From: Cristatella mucedo
Taxonomy: Eukaryota; Bryozoa; Phylactolaemata; Cristatellidae
Direction: 5' to 3'
NCBI GenBank assembly: GCA_009760855.2
Contig: WPIO01000063.1
Span: 1,921,001-1,985,000 of the forward strand
Length of the DNA stretch: 64,000 bases
Of this stretch, positions 22,246-33,885 are shown piece by piece. The notes beneath the pieces were generated by a model. It searched no databases. It was given only the letters and a program-made list of their open reading frames with translations, and was not told the origin of the DNA. The position numbers and the translations under genes were made by a program. Position 1 is the stretch's first letter, and every line of letters starts with the position of its first letter.

Positions 22246-23889
22246 AAGTCAATTAAGCAGCAACATAGCAGAAAAATCAATAATAACAACAGTAATAATA
22301 GTTATAGCTTATACCTGCACTCGTGAAACTGCTAAATAAGGTATTACCACAACTTGAAATGAGTGTTATTGACGTCTCAAGTCACTGTCAACTCTCAAGC
22401 TTGCTAGAATAAACGTCGGATGGATAAGCCAATGCTCCAATATAATCTTCATTTTTAATATTCAAGGTTAAAATTGTAAGATTGAGAAGAAGAGAGAGGA
22501 AATAGTAGTGTCTGTCCAACTCGGACTGCAGAGGAGAGTAAATGAGAGGGTAGAGAGCTGCCAGTCAGGAGAGCAGCTTGACAATGCCTAAACTGGCAGT
22601 GGTGGAGCTGAGGCTTATCAAAACTGTCGTCAGCTAAGTCTGCAGGTTGATTGATGGGCAGCAATTGCTGTTGGCTGGGAAAGCTGGTGCTCCAGCAGCT
22701 TCAGCCGTATAAAAACCTAAGGTTCTGTTGAGTGGCCGATGGCCACTGCAAGATTATCTACCAAATTTAGTAGTTGCCATGACAGCATGAAATGCTAGCG
22801 ACAGTGACGCTCGTTCCGTGATAGTATAGTGCATTTTAACAGAAAAGTTGGCATGCATTGCTGGGAATTTAGATCGCACAGGCTTGCGTGTCTAAGCATG
22901 GCTAGCTAGTTGAGCTTATACAGCTCATGCAGATGCATCTGAGGTATTAGGCTTAGATAATAAGTAGATGCCATCTCATGCTTGTAATTTTCCATATTTA
23001 GACAGTAGTCGCTAGTGGTACACACCGTCTGACTAATTGAGCCCAAGGCAAGCAATGATAATTTCCAATGCCCAGGGTTGTGCCACCACCGATGTTCTGA
23101 AAGAATTGGCTAATTATCGAGATTGTTAAACAATAATGAATCAGCATGCCATGTGATTTGCTAATCTAGGAGCTATGCTTATGCACAGTAAGCTTACTCA
23201 TATCTTCCCCTCTATTTGTGGTAGAAAGAAACTACCTCTGTGCATTGGCCATAAATTAATGCTGGCTGATTAGCTATAACAAAAGTGTGTTGTATTTACC
23301 TACTCCACTTAGTTGACCGTGCGACTAAGACCTGTCTGGAGTTACGATAGGCAGCATATGACTTGGGTTAGTTTCGCTCTCTATATAGTCTGACTCGCTG
23401 AGCTGGAGTTAGTCAGCTTCCTATGCGCCGAGTTGCCAATTTTTGCCAGTCCCTAGGAAAGCACGAGTGAGCCAGCATGAACTACAAGCCAGATGTGCAT
23501 TGCGTGCTCTCGGACGACTCTATGTTGTCTGACATATTCATATGGTCTGGCAGTGGACTTTGTGATATCAAAGCAGACACATGCACACGAATCACATGGG
23601 TAGCTTTGGATGCCTACCTATAAGGCAATGCCTACAATGTCCTCCCCTCTCTCTCTCCCTCTCTTTTTATGCAAGATGATAGCACGAGATCTTTATCTTG
23701 AGGTGTTAATGTTCATCACCAATTGCACACCCGATGATAAACTGGTTTTAGATACAGTGCAGGTGTGAGTCTGCATATCTAAATTATAAAACCCTAAAGT
23801 TAGCTCCAAAGGGGTCCAGCGGACCAGCCGTCACTTCAAGGAGGTACATCGTTGCAGTAAAGATCCAGGCAATAGCTCGAAGAGGGTAA
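22246..23889. other. FCSK intron, no recognisable gene
   Basis: No conserved coding, RNA or repeat signal that I can support. Confidence 0.4.
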
Positions 23890-24085
23890 TCGAGCATGTG
23901 AACTCCCAGTCTTAGGCCAGGCACAAAGTGCTTGCTCTTCACAACCCAGGTCTTGGTTTCGAGTCCTGCATTGAACAATCCTTCATTGCTCACTGCAAGC
24001 CGTGGTGATTGCTGTTAAGGCTCTCCTGCTACTACATAAATTAGGCTGTTTATTCAGCTAACCTTTGTATTTTTACCAGGAAGAG
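23890..24085 (+). mobile_element. SINE-2, diverged
   Basis: Contains TGGTTTCGAGTCCTGCATTG (B-box-like), TCACTGCAAGCCGTGGTGAT and AGGCTGTTTATTCAGCTAAC, the SINE-2 order. Confidence 0.7.
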
Positions 24086-25959
24086 CTTAAATGTATCACG
24101 TTGGTCCCAAGTTTCTCTGGAATATTTACACACATGGATTGGTCCATGCGGTTTGTTTGTCTGATGCACTGCTATCGGCCAGCAATAGCGAATACAGCAC
24201 CGAGTACATTATAAAGATGAGCGCCCACTAAACATTGCTGCAGGGTGTGCTGCTGCATGTCCCAGTGACACCTGTGGTAACCTTACTTTGCCTTTGGCTA
24301 TGTCCATCCTCGATGGTAAAAAATGTCAACTTGGTTTTTGCTGCAAGCTTTGCCGACTAAGTTCAGTTAGATCAGGCGCCATATCTTATTTTTTCTCAGG
24401 CTGTGTTGTGTCTTTCGTGCAATCCCCTGTAACTTGCCCTTGGTTTCTACGTGCATAAATAAATTGTGCCTCTAGGGGATGTAGAGGCATAATGTGCACC
24501 TAGATATTCTATGCCTGAATATATAGGTATGTATGTTGAATTTTTCAAAATTTTATTCAAGATAATGCCACCAGAAGATTAATATGAAAATATTTGCAGT
24601 AGTTACTGCAAATGATTCATGCTGTTACCTTGGTTTGCTTACTGGTTCGAAATTATTGGTTTTAAGCGGTGTCGAGATCAGTTTCGGAGAGATTTTTTTA
24701 GTTCACGACCAGAAGACGAAGTTAGATTTAGAGATTGTGCCAGGTATCAGTGTCTTGACAAACTGCATCTTAGTGACTGTTGTTGTTGTTAAATAGTCTG
24801 GTTTTCCACTTGCACCGACATCTATGCTAGCATGGTTCAATAGTACTCAAGGAATCGATGGTGCAGTTAGGGCATGAGCAACAATCCAACTACGTTTTCT
24901 GATAAAAACGAGCCACAGAACCGGATACTACTATTAAATTAGTTTCCACAGACATTTGGTGATCCGTAAGTATTAAAGGTTTCTGTCGAGATTACGAATT
25001 AGAAGCTCTGTTTAGCATCTGGCACACGATAGATTCCAGACCAAGGAAGCAGTTGACAAGTAGCCTTATATTCCTTGTTATCAGAAAGCACTACTGGGCA
25101 TTTTTCTTTTTGGTGCCCAACGATTTCCTGCATCATTTCGAAACAAGTCCGGACCACGGTTGTGCATGCACAAAATTGTTTCCTTCAAACCGTTGATTGC
25201 TACCGAAGAATGCCTGACAGTTATTGAGATGCATTGTACAGAGGGAGACGTAGCATGTTCTGACCTCACTGCAAGTTAACTGACCTCGCTGCAAGTTAAT
25301 GTTTTTCTAAAATGGTGGCACTGTTGCTAGCTGGAAGTTGCTGGAGAAACGGCAAAAACGACTTATTTTGTTTGCTTTTTTGCACCTCACAATCAAACCA
25401 AGGTGGCAGGATGCACCATTTGTTGTCAATATTGCAAACTCGTGTGCATCCTGTGCTCTGGTGTGATTTTTCGGCGAGTTTATAAAATGCTGAAATATTT
25501 GTATGTCGATGCTTGATTCTCAGGTAGCATGATTGTTCGAGTCAACACTGCATAGCATGTGCAATAGATAATATGTGTATGATATAGTAGGTTGTATTAC
25601 AATATGTATAATATGTGCAGTCGTAGTATATTGACTGTGTCTGTACACACAGTGCTGGTTTGAACAATCAGTACATGCTTATTAAGATATGAAATCAAAC
25701 GTTGCAATATTATAATGATATTTTGGCCGTAAAATAAACCACAAACTGGGATTGAATGAGGAAGCGATATTAGTGAAAAGTGATGTATGCTTTCACCTCG
25801 GTTTGCCTATCAAGTGTGAAAAGTTGCAAAATTAGCCTGTTTGAGGGTCTCTTGCAGCTTCTGACATAGTTGCGATCTCGGATTTTTTTATTGTATTCTC
25901 AAAACATTGCAAAGTAAGATTTACTAGTTGGGCCTGGTATTGCCTCATATATAAATGAA
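24086..25959. other. FCSK intron, no recognisable gene
   Basis: A short tandem duplication (about 18-20 bp, CTGCAAGTTAA) lies at 25,263-25,302. Otherwise nothing recognisable. Confidence 0.4.
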
Positions 25960-26095
25960 AAATCAAATATAATTTATTTGTGTAGCACCCTAAGACAACT
26001 TAATCGCTATCCGTTTGCTTCACGTGCTGGGATCGAGGCCACGACCTCGGCCGTCAAAGGCAAGCACCTTGACCCTTGGGCCAAAATGTACCTTA
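25960..26095 (-). mobile_element. SINE-1, diverged
   Basis: ATATAATTTATTTGTGTAGC, CAACTTAATCGCTATCCG and CACGACCTCGGCC are in SINE-1 order. The A-box end is degraded. Confidence 0.75.
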
Positions 26096-26397
26096 ACGGC
26101 TATTTTGAGTGCTTTCTCACGAATCGTCAAGTCTGAAAACATCCTGTTATTATTTTGAGCAGTTACACTGTAGGCTGAACATTGTTCACAATTGCTAGAG
26201 TAGTCCATGAAGCATCATAATGCAAATTCTAAGAACAGCATTTTCTGATAATATTTTAAAAGTTGTTTAACTATTACTTAAGTTTTAGCTGGCTGCCAGG
26301 ACAAAAAACTGAAGTGATATACAGATGCATACAAGTATCTGCCGAGATTCAAAAAGTAAATTAGTTTTGCCGACCCCTTTGGTTCACTGAATAGTAA

Positions 26398-26525
26398 TAA
26401 AAAATATAATTCATTTGTGCAGCATCTTAAGAGAATGTAATCTGTATCCGGAAGCTTCACGTATGCTGCAGGGCTCGAGCTCACGACCTAGGTTGAAGGT
26501 CTAGTCTGACAGTTTAACAGTGTTG
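26398..26525 (-). mobile_element. SINE-1, diverged
   Basis: AATATAATTCATTTGTGCAG, GAGAATGTAATCTGTATCCG and GGGCTCGAGCTCACGACC are in SINE-1 order. Confidence 0.75.
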
Positions 26526-26654
26526 AGAAAATGCGATTACCCTTTTTACTTTTACTACCATAGATATCGTGCATAGTCTCGAACGATATAGTTCTTTGGC
26601 TGTGCATGCACAAAATCCCATCAAATCTTGAGGTTGGTTGGGAAAATTTCTTAG

Positions 26655-26910
26655 TACATGTAATGTAATGTAACGTGTCTCTGTTTGCAACTCCAAAAGC
26701 CACAACGACTAAATAGGTGTTACAGGAAGTTCTTTGCAGGAAAGTTTTTTTCCACTCAAAAGCCTAAGCGATTTTCAGTGCTAACACAGTAGCTAGCAGG
26801 CTTAATCTCAAGCAAAAAAAGAAAAAATTAAGTGAGAAGCATGGCAGTCAGTAGGCTAGTTGATTATTGAGTAGCATGGAGGTAGCAGCTCAGGACGGCT
26901 GGAAAGGATG
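26655..26910 (+). repeat. dispersed repeat family 3
   Basis: ATGTAATGTAATG, TCCAAAAGCCACAACGACTA, CTAAGCGATTTTCAGTGC and GAGTAGCATGGAGGTAGCAG are shared in order with the copy at 37,884-38,110. Class unknown. Confidence 0.75.
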
Positions 26911-28074
26911 TGCTACAGTACGCAGCAGGCGAGTAGATGTCGTTTAGTATGTATCCTGTATATATCGTTGCGTATGTAGTCTGCTGTGCAATGATGGTGT
27001 TCTGCTAGACTGACAAGCACTGGGTTTATATAGTGCTCAGGGGTGCCTCTATGGTTGTCTCTTTTCAAAGATGCAAATATATTACAAAATATATAATACT
27101 AAAAAATATAATGCAATATTTTAAAATGATATTTTTAAAAGCTCGTATATGTGGCTGACAATAGAAAAAGTTGACATTTTTTCTTTGTAATCCCTTTGGT
27201 CTTAAAGTGACCTGCAAAATTTTCCCTTTGGACTTGAAGTCACCTGCAAAATTTTTGGAGTAAAGCTTAACAATCTTTACTTCCCTGTATACGATTGCTC
27301 ATATTGATGTGACAGCTGATATTTTGACATGATTTGTCCAGTCTGTTTTTTATGTTTTGCACAGCCCCAAAAAATTACATCTTTAAGCAGTGTTGTATTA
27401 ATATTACCTGTCAGCCCGATTATTAGGTGCTAAATACCCACGTTTCGATCGTAGCGCTAGAAAGAGAAAGAAGAATATGTCTCATCGTCCTTGAGAGTTA
27501 GACTTGCATCTTTTGAAACCAGTAGCAAACGACATACTGGAATTTTGACGGTCAGCGAAGAGCATTGATGCCCGGCGGTTAATGAGTTCAATTGCACCAT
27601 AGCACGGTGGGGACTGCCCTTCAGTCTGCCGAAGCAGATCTTAGATGATTGAGGGGATTAGCTAGCTTGCGCATTAGACCTTGACCTCCCGAGGTAGCTA
27701 GCCGACATGTAACTACTCGCGAAACTAGCCAAATAGGACAGAACTGATTCCAATTAATGCCCTTAAAATTGGTTGAAGTGCTGCTAGCTGCATTTCATGC
27801 TTACCTGAAGTCGCTATATCCAAGTGACCGATTCAAACCTTCTGCTCCTTCAGCTTCGGCCTGCCGAGCTGCCTGAGCATCCGAAGCGATCAGTTTCATT
27901 CAACGATCATCTAGTCCCTGTGCCCGGCTCATCGGCGCTTGGATAGTCAGTAAGAAAGGATTGTATATTGTGTGGGCATTAGGATTGCATTACAAGTGAA
28001 GCACTATAGCTTATAAAAGTACCAAAGGGAAAGGGCTGCTCGGCTGTGGGGACTCGGCCGTAGGCGTGGAGCAG
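26911..28074. other. FCSK intron, no recognisable gene
   Basis: A tandem duplication around CCCTTTGG, CTTAAAGTGACCTGCAAAAT lies at 27,190-27,260. No coding exon identified. Confidence 0.4.
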
Positions 28075-28265
28075 GCAGCAGGATCTGGGTCGTAGCCTCG
28101 CAGGGTAAGGCCCTCGCGCTTCAAGGAAGCATTCGAGGCTTTGGGTTTAAGTCATGCAGCAGGCTATTCTTTTTCGGGCTGCTAGCAGGGTGTTAGGCAC
28201 TAAGGCGTCTTCTTTCCTTCTTCTGACGCTATGTAAATGAGTCTGCGGAATCAGCTGATCTTTGA
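28075..28265 (+). mobile_element. SINE-2, diverged
   Basis: GGGTAAGGCCCTCGCGCTTC, TTGGGTTTAAGTCATGCAGC and TCTTCTGACGCTATG match SINE-2 in order. Degraded boxes. Confidence 0.6.
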
Positions 28266-28567
28266 CTGTACCTATGATCATTTTGCGCCATTGTATCACG
28301 GCGTATGCTGCTATTGCATATTTGCACACTTGGTTTCCTGCCATTCTGAGTTGAGGGGCCGGCTATGCCGATGAGTCTGCGACGTCCATTTGCGAACGCT
28401 GACTGCCAGCTTCGCTATGGGTTGTAAATGCCGAGCCGGATGCGCGCACAATATTGCACTGGTTATTTCACTTGAACGTAGGGCCGAAGCTATCCTTTCG
28501 ATGCGTGCGGACGGGCTTTTGTGACTCTGCCTCTACGCCGATCTGACACCGGGCCTTCTTCCTGCAG

Positions 28568-28613
28568 CCTGGTGTGTAATCTCGATCTGCTGTATGATCA
28601 AATGACAGCCAAT
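28568..28613 (+). CDS. FCSK: FCSK exon 4 (46 bp)
   Basis: Acceptor CTTCTTCCTGCAG is followed by one base finishing the previous codon, then LVCNLDLLYDQMTAN, then donor GTAAGT. It matches the family segment ALVCNLDCLLDIMTYRL. Its entry phase requires the preceding exon to end with two codon bases, while exon 3 ends in phase 0. So at least one exon must lie between them. Confidence 0.92.
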
Positions 28614-29121
28614 GTAAGTAGCCACTGCCGAGATTCAAGAGGCTACTCGCATAAACGTTGTATCGTGTATTTGCTGGGACTGTGCCTCTCGAGTGCTGTT
28701 TTGCCGTTATCCTGGTGTGAGCTTGCATGAGCTGCTACAGTCGACTCTGCTTCTAAGAATACGCTTGGCCGACAAATAGGCCTTCTTGTATGCAGAGTAA
28801 TTCCATATTCAGGGTGAGACTAATGTTACTTTAAACATCAACTGCTATTTCTGTAAGCAGAGTATTCCCATATCCGATATTCATATACCCGGAGTCGACT
28901 GTAGTTACATTGTTTGCACTGGCAGTAGAGTTGTGCAGAACAAGGATAAAATATGTCTATTGTCGAGCTGTGCCTCACGACTGACAGGAGCAACTGCAGC
29001 GAGGCTTTCGGATCTTTCCTCCTGTCCATCTCATGTTCGTTGTGGGACCACTAATCTTAAGGTTTCATTTTTTATTTCTCACTCTGACCATCAAGACCCA
29101 CTACGGCTTAGCTATCTCTCT

Positions 29122-29182
<61 letters not shown>

Positions 29183-30300
29183 ATCAGGACAGCTGCAGCA
29201 TCAGTGGCCTCCTTGCAGTCTCTGTAATAGCATCACTGTTGTGTTTACATTCGGTAGTCGTCATTCGACGTAGCCGTGTCTGCTCTTGATTAATGGGGAT
29301 TGAAGATTTTCCAGGATTTCTTCCTCGTGCTAGAGCAGCATATCATTGTCCGTGTGAAAAAACAGACTCTAGCAAGAAAGCGAAGCAGCGCAAGTTTTAA
29401 ACTAGCACGTTACCCCAATCTGGCAGCTTTCCAGTACACCAACTTAACTGGTCCCAGCAGGAGCTGGGCTTCGCCAGGCTTCACTTCGAGAGACAGACTA
29501 CGGGGGGGGGGGGGGGCTCGTAGTGCAGATAGTGGAAGCTGCATGAATATTCAATTTCAACTATCAGATTGCATGTTCCAGCTACTTATGTAAATTTGCA
29601 AATTATCCTCCTTCCCTGTTTGACATGATTGTTGCCATACTATAGGACTAAGAATATTTTGAATATGAATATTTGCAGTAATAGTATTATATATATATCT
29701 TAATGGGCATAATGTAAGTGTGACTCAGTGGCAAACTTACTAGCAAACTAACGGACTACCTAACAAAAACCTAGCTTATAGGAGTTGATTATTGTTGTGC
29801 TTTTTTAACTAAGAAATAAAACGTGGTAACTATGGAAAAGGCACCCACAAGGTAGGTCAAAGGGAACTCCACATTTTAGATTCAGGTTACTGCCCCATAT
29901 GCATATCTCTGTAGATACTATTTGAAATGTGATCAGTGATAAGTGACCGAACGAGCAGCACATTTCAGAAAGTAGAGGCCTCTAGACTTGAAGCGACCCG
30001 AGCGGCAGCAGCCTAGTAAAGCCGAGTGCACACGACACGCTAACTCATCTAGGCCCGCTGCCTAGCTACGCCGGTGTCACTGTGCAAAGCTGGGCAGGTG
30101 TTATAAAGCTGCGCTGACCGTCACAATTTTTCTCATATCGAATGCTCTTACTTGTGCTCTTTCTTATTCCTGCATCTTCCCATTATGCAGGGTTGTTTCG
30201 GAAATGCAAATGCACCGCTCGGGTCCTAGAAGGGGGTATCGACCCCGAGCCCTCTGGACCACCAACCCCCCCCCAGGGGTGTGAAAGGATTTTTGCTATC
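28614..30300. other. FCSK intron, microsatellites only
   Basis: Besides the CT run, a 14-base G homopolymer is at about 29,503. No coding sequence seen. Confidence 0.45.
29126..29179 (+). repeat. (CT)n microsatellite
   Basis: An uninterrupted run of CT about 52 bases long. Confidence 0.98.
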
Positions 30301-30958
30301 CTGCATGCACCTACAACTGGCCTACCGGCATGTGCAATCAGCGATTACAGCTGGTGCAAAACTCTGCAGCTAGGCTTGTCTGTCGTGAGCATCTCAGTTG
30401 CCACATCATACCACTTCTCGCCGACCTGCACTGGCTACCAGTCCAGCAACGGATCGACTTCATGGTTTTGTCGCTCACTTTTAGGTCACTTCATCCTTTG
30501 GCTCCAGCCTATCTCTCAGATCTACTCCCCTACCAGGCTAAGCATCGTACCACCCGCTTTTCGGAATTCAACAGTTTACCAATACCTCGTACAAACCTCA
30601 AATCCTTTGGAGACCGTGCATTTAGTTCGTATGCTCCCAAAGCCTGGAACTCACTTCCGACTTGCGTCAGAACATCCCATGACTTGACCACATTTAAAAG
30701 GAACTTAAAACACACCTATTTAGGACAGCATTTAGTGGGTCTGTGCGATTCGTCCTTCATGTGCTTCTGCGTGCTGACACTGTGCATGCTGCCACTAACC
30801 ACATTTGCATGCTGACCCTGTGCATGTCACCCCTAACCATGTTATTCATATTGTTTATCAAGCATGATATTACTCATCATTCAGTTGCATTTTCCTTTGC
30901 AGCAAATTTAAAGTGCCTAGAAAGAGATTGAGTTCTCTGAGGGCGCTTTATCAAATGC

Positions 30959-30996
<38 letters not shown>
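30300..30996 (+). mobile_element. LINE 3' end with ORF2 C-terminus and ATT tail
   Basis: Plus-strand frames read LQLVQNSAARLVCREHLSCH, LLADLHWLPVQQRIDFMVLS, IPRTNLKSFGDRAFSSYAPK and AWNSLPTCVRTSHDLTTFKR, then the 3' UTR, tail hairpin and (ATT)n. One of the best preserved copies, with a frame break early in the segment. Confidence 0.95.
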
Positions 30997-31109
30997 AACC
31001 TTCCTTCGACTTGGTGTCTCTATGGCGTACCACTGGGTGTCTCAACTCTACTGGGTGTCTCAGCGTCGGCTTGGTCCTGATGCTGCGCATTTATTTATTG
31101 TTCTTGCAG

Positions 31110-31188
31110 ATAGCCGCAGACAGCCCGCCTGGTGTCTGGGTGTGCAGCACGGACATGATGCTCACCGCTCCGGGCAACAGCCAGCCAG
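31110..31188 (+). CDS. FCSK: FCSK exon 5
   Basis: Follows acceptor TATTGTTCTTGCAG and ends before donor GTGCAG with one base of a codon (phase 1). It encodes IAADSPPGVWVCSTDMML and APGNSQP. The PPGVWVCSTDM block is a near-identical match to FCSK. It continues directly from exon 4. Confidence 0.95.
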
Positions 31189-31345
31189 GTGCAGCTCTGC
31201 TCCTACGCTCGCGCCAGTGAATGCTCCTACACTAGAGAGCTGTGGCTTACCAGCTGGCAGAGGAGCAGTCCGCGAGCGGCGGAAAAGCAGTCCACAGAGG
31301 AGCAGTCCGCGAGCCTCGGCCTTCTTTTGCTTTCGTTTCTTGTAG

Positions 31346-31449
31346 CCATAAACTGGGACAGTGTCGGTCAGGCTGAAGTTGTTGCCATTACGGTGCCGTC
31401 GAGTTACAGCGAAGCCTGCCAGCACGGTGTGTACGCTGTTGATGCGCAG
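31346..31449 (+). CDS. FCSK: FCSK exon 6
   Basis: Separated from exon 5 by a 157-bp intron, one of the shortest in the gene. Acceptor TTTCTTGTAG; donor GTGAGT. It encodes INWDSVGQAEVVAITVPS and ACQHGVYAVDAQ, matching ISWDSFRGARVIALPGS and NHGVYLTDPQ of FCSK. Ends in phase 0. Confidence 0.95.
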
Positions 31450-31677
31450 GTGAGTAGTCGTTGCCTATTCCCGATAGGCTGCTGCCCTCCATCTGCTGCT
31501 GCCTCCGCGGTGGCTTCGTTTGTCTAACGTTCGTCTGCCGACCCCAGCTGCTTGGCCACCGTCGCTTGGCCGGCCAAGCGACGGTCTGAGACCCGCTCTC
31601 AGTTGGAGCGAGTCTTGCTGTAGAGTGCTCTTGCTGTGGTCTAGGTACGAGCGCATACCGCCAGCCCCTTTCGGCTC

Positions 31678-31722
31678 CTCCCTTCCTCCCTCCCTCCCTC
31701 CCTCCCTCCCTCCCTCCCCCCC
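31678..31722 (+). repeat. (CCCT)n / C-rich low-complexity run
   Basis: About 10 CTCC units followed by a C run, in intron 6. Confidence 0.95.
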
Positions 31723-31784
31723 CCGAATTATGCAGCTTTCGTGGCTCCGACTTCTGGTAATAATCTGGTAATAAATAAATAGCT

Positions 31785-31955
31785 AGCCGATTTAACAGCC
31801 TCTTTTTGTATAGCGACAGAAGAGCCTTGACGGCTATCACCACCGCTTGCAGTGGCGATAAAGAATCGCCCACCACAGGATTCGAACCCACGACTTCGGG
31901 GCCGAGGTCGTGAAAAGCAACCGCCCTACCCAGTGAGCCATTACGGCTCACCGTA
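31785..31955 (-). mobile_element. SINE-2
   Basis: Reverse-strand copy. Tail AGCCTCTTTTTGTATAGCGA, body CACCGCTTGCAGTGGCGATA, B-box side GGATTCGAACCCACGACTTC and A-box side CCCTACCCAGTGAGCCATTA. This is the clearest SINE-2. Confidence 0.9.
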
Positions 31956-32254
31956 ATCTGGTAATAATCTGGCATGCCACACTCAGTGGCCGCTGTAGCC
32001 TGACCACCTGGGCAGGGCAGTTCTACCCATGTTTACCCGACAGAGCCACCGCCTGGGCGCTGACCCAATTTCGGCCTGTCGCCTGCTGCCAATCTCGGTT
32101 TGCAATCATTCGGTCATTTGCTGGGCACACTCGCAAGAGAGGAATGACAAGCGAGGGCAAGTTGGTCGTGCGTCTTAGGAGTGGCTTGTCGAAGGCACAT
32201 TTTTGACACGTCTTGTCTTCTTTCTCTGAGAGCAGCCACTGGGCTCGCCACACA

Positions 32255-32735
32255 TTTAATAATAGTAATACGTTTGTATAGCGCTCTTTCTAGGCACTTT
32301 ACAAATGTTGCAAAAGAAGCATGGTCGAGTGGTTAGTGGTAGCATGCTCAATGACAGCAAGCATGACATGGTTAGAGGTGACATGCACAAGGTCAGCATG
32401 TAAAGATGATTAGTGGCAGCATGTAGGGGTGGGGTGTCAGTAATCATAAGCACACAAAGGACGAATCACACGGACATACTAAATGCAGTGATAAATGGAT
32501 GCGTTTTTTTTAGCTTCTTTTTAAATGTGGGCAACTCAGGAGATGTTGGGACGCCAGTCGAAGTGAGTTTCAGGCTTTGGGAGCATACGAACTAAAGGTA
32601 CTGTCTCCAAAGGATTTAAGGTTCTTATGAGGTATAAGTAAACAGTTAGATTCCGAAAAGTGGGTGGTACGATGCTTAGCCTGGTAGGGGAGTAGATCTG
32701 ATAGGTAGGCTGGAGCCAAAGAATGAAGGAATACT
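32255..32735 (-). mobile_element. LINE 3' end
   Basis: Starts at AATAGTAATACGTTTGTATA and runs through the 3' UTR into the ORF2 end (reverse complement), stopping where the next copy begins at the (ACT)n/(AAT)n run. Confidence 0.88.
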
Positions 32736-33705
32736 ACTACTACTACTACTAATAATAATAATGCACTTGATAAAGCGCCCTCAGAGAACTTAGTCTCTTT
32801 CTAGCCACTTTACATTTGCTGCAAAGGGAAATGCAATTAGATGGTAAGTAAAATCATGCTTGAAAAACAAACAAAATGAATAATATGGTTAGGGGTGACA
32901 TGCACAGGGTCAGCATGTAAATGTGGTTAGTGGCAGCATGCACAGTGTCAGCACGCAGAAGCACATCAAGGACGAATCACAGGGACCCAGTGAATGCTGT
33001 CCTAAATAGGTGTGTTTTTAGGTTCCTTTTAAATGTGGTCAGGTCAGGGGATGTTCTGACGCAGGTCGGGAGGGAGTTCCAGGCTTTGAGAGCATACGAA
33101 CTAAATGCACGGTGTCCAAAGGATTTAAGGTTTGTACGAGGTATTTGTAGACTGTTGGATTCCGAAAAGCGGGTGGTACGATGCTTGGCCTGATGGGGTA
33201 GTATATCTGAGAGATAGGCTGGAGCCATAGAATGAAGGGACCTAAAAGTGAGCGACAAAACCTTGAAGTCAATCCGTTGCTTGACTGGTAGCCAGTGCAG
33301 GTCGGCAAGAAGTGGAGTAATGTGGCAACTGCGATGCTCACGACAGACAAGCCTAGCTGCAGAGTTTTGCACCAGCTGCAATCGCCTGATCGCACATGCT
33401 GGTAGGCCAGTAAGCAGTGAGTTGCAGAAGTCGAGACGGGATGTCACGAATGCATGTACTAACTTAGACGTGGTATCCTTATCTAAACAAGCCCGAATTT
33501 TATCAATGTTATGAAGCTGAAAATAGGCAGATTTGACTGTGGAGCTGATATGGTCGTCTAACAAGAGGTCGCTTTGGAATATGACACCTAGACATACTTG
33601 AACGACTGACAACAATCGGTGTGGCGACGTGGCAAAGGAGGCACTGGCGTGATTCAAATCGTGTCCAACCATGCTCATTCTGTATGTGCTGTGGTCAAGT
33701 CTCAT
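32736..33705 (-). mobile_element. LINE 3' end, long copy with intact-looking C-terminal frame
   Basis: The reverse strand keeps about 240 codons open: SRLDFCNSLLTGLPACAIRR, CREHRSCHITPLLADLHWLP, AYLSDILPHQAKHRTTRF and KAWNSLPTCVRTSPDLTTFK. It ends in a tail hairpin and (AAT)n. It abuts another copy in the same orientation. Confidence 0.95.
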
Positions 33706-33885
33706 CCACTAGACCAGTAACCACCTGTGGTGTTCCACAAGGGTCTGTTCTCGGTGCTCTTTTCCATTTCTACTGAACCTCGGGAAAAGTGATTCGGGCC
33801 CACGGGATCGGCTATAAATTCTGTGCTGAAGATACTTAGCTGTATTTTTTAAACCATTGGAATCTGCAGAGATCTGATGTAGTCG
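33706..33885 (+). mobile_element. LINE reverse-transcriptase fragment, opposite orientation
   Basis: The plus strand reads GVPQGSVLGALFHFY and KVIRAHGIGYKFCAED, the catalytic-core region of the same LINE, in inverted orientation to its neighbours. Confidence 0.8.

Noticed and set aside
23200-23260. Candidate for the missing FCSK exon (frame with IFPSICGRKKLPL)
   Set aside because: Only loosely resembles the expected Phe-Pro and Cys-Gly-Arg order, has no good splice sites, and hits a stop with no further match.
24240-24275. Short candidate exon between CAG and GTAACC
   Set aside because: 33 bases in phase 0, which does not supply the two bases needed by exon 4, and no convincing similarity.
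27270-27310. Candidate for the missing FCSK exon (YFPVYDCSY)
   Set aside because: A stop follows at once and the conserved Gly after Cys is absent.
31860-31950. Possible tRNA gene on the minus strand
   Set aside because: It is the head of SINE-2, repeated at 35,810 and elsewhere.
32977-33705. A 242-codon minus-strand frame as a host gene
   Set aside because: It is the C-terminal part of a LINE ORF2, repeated at several other places in the window.
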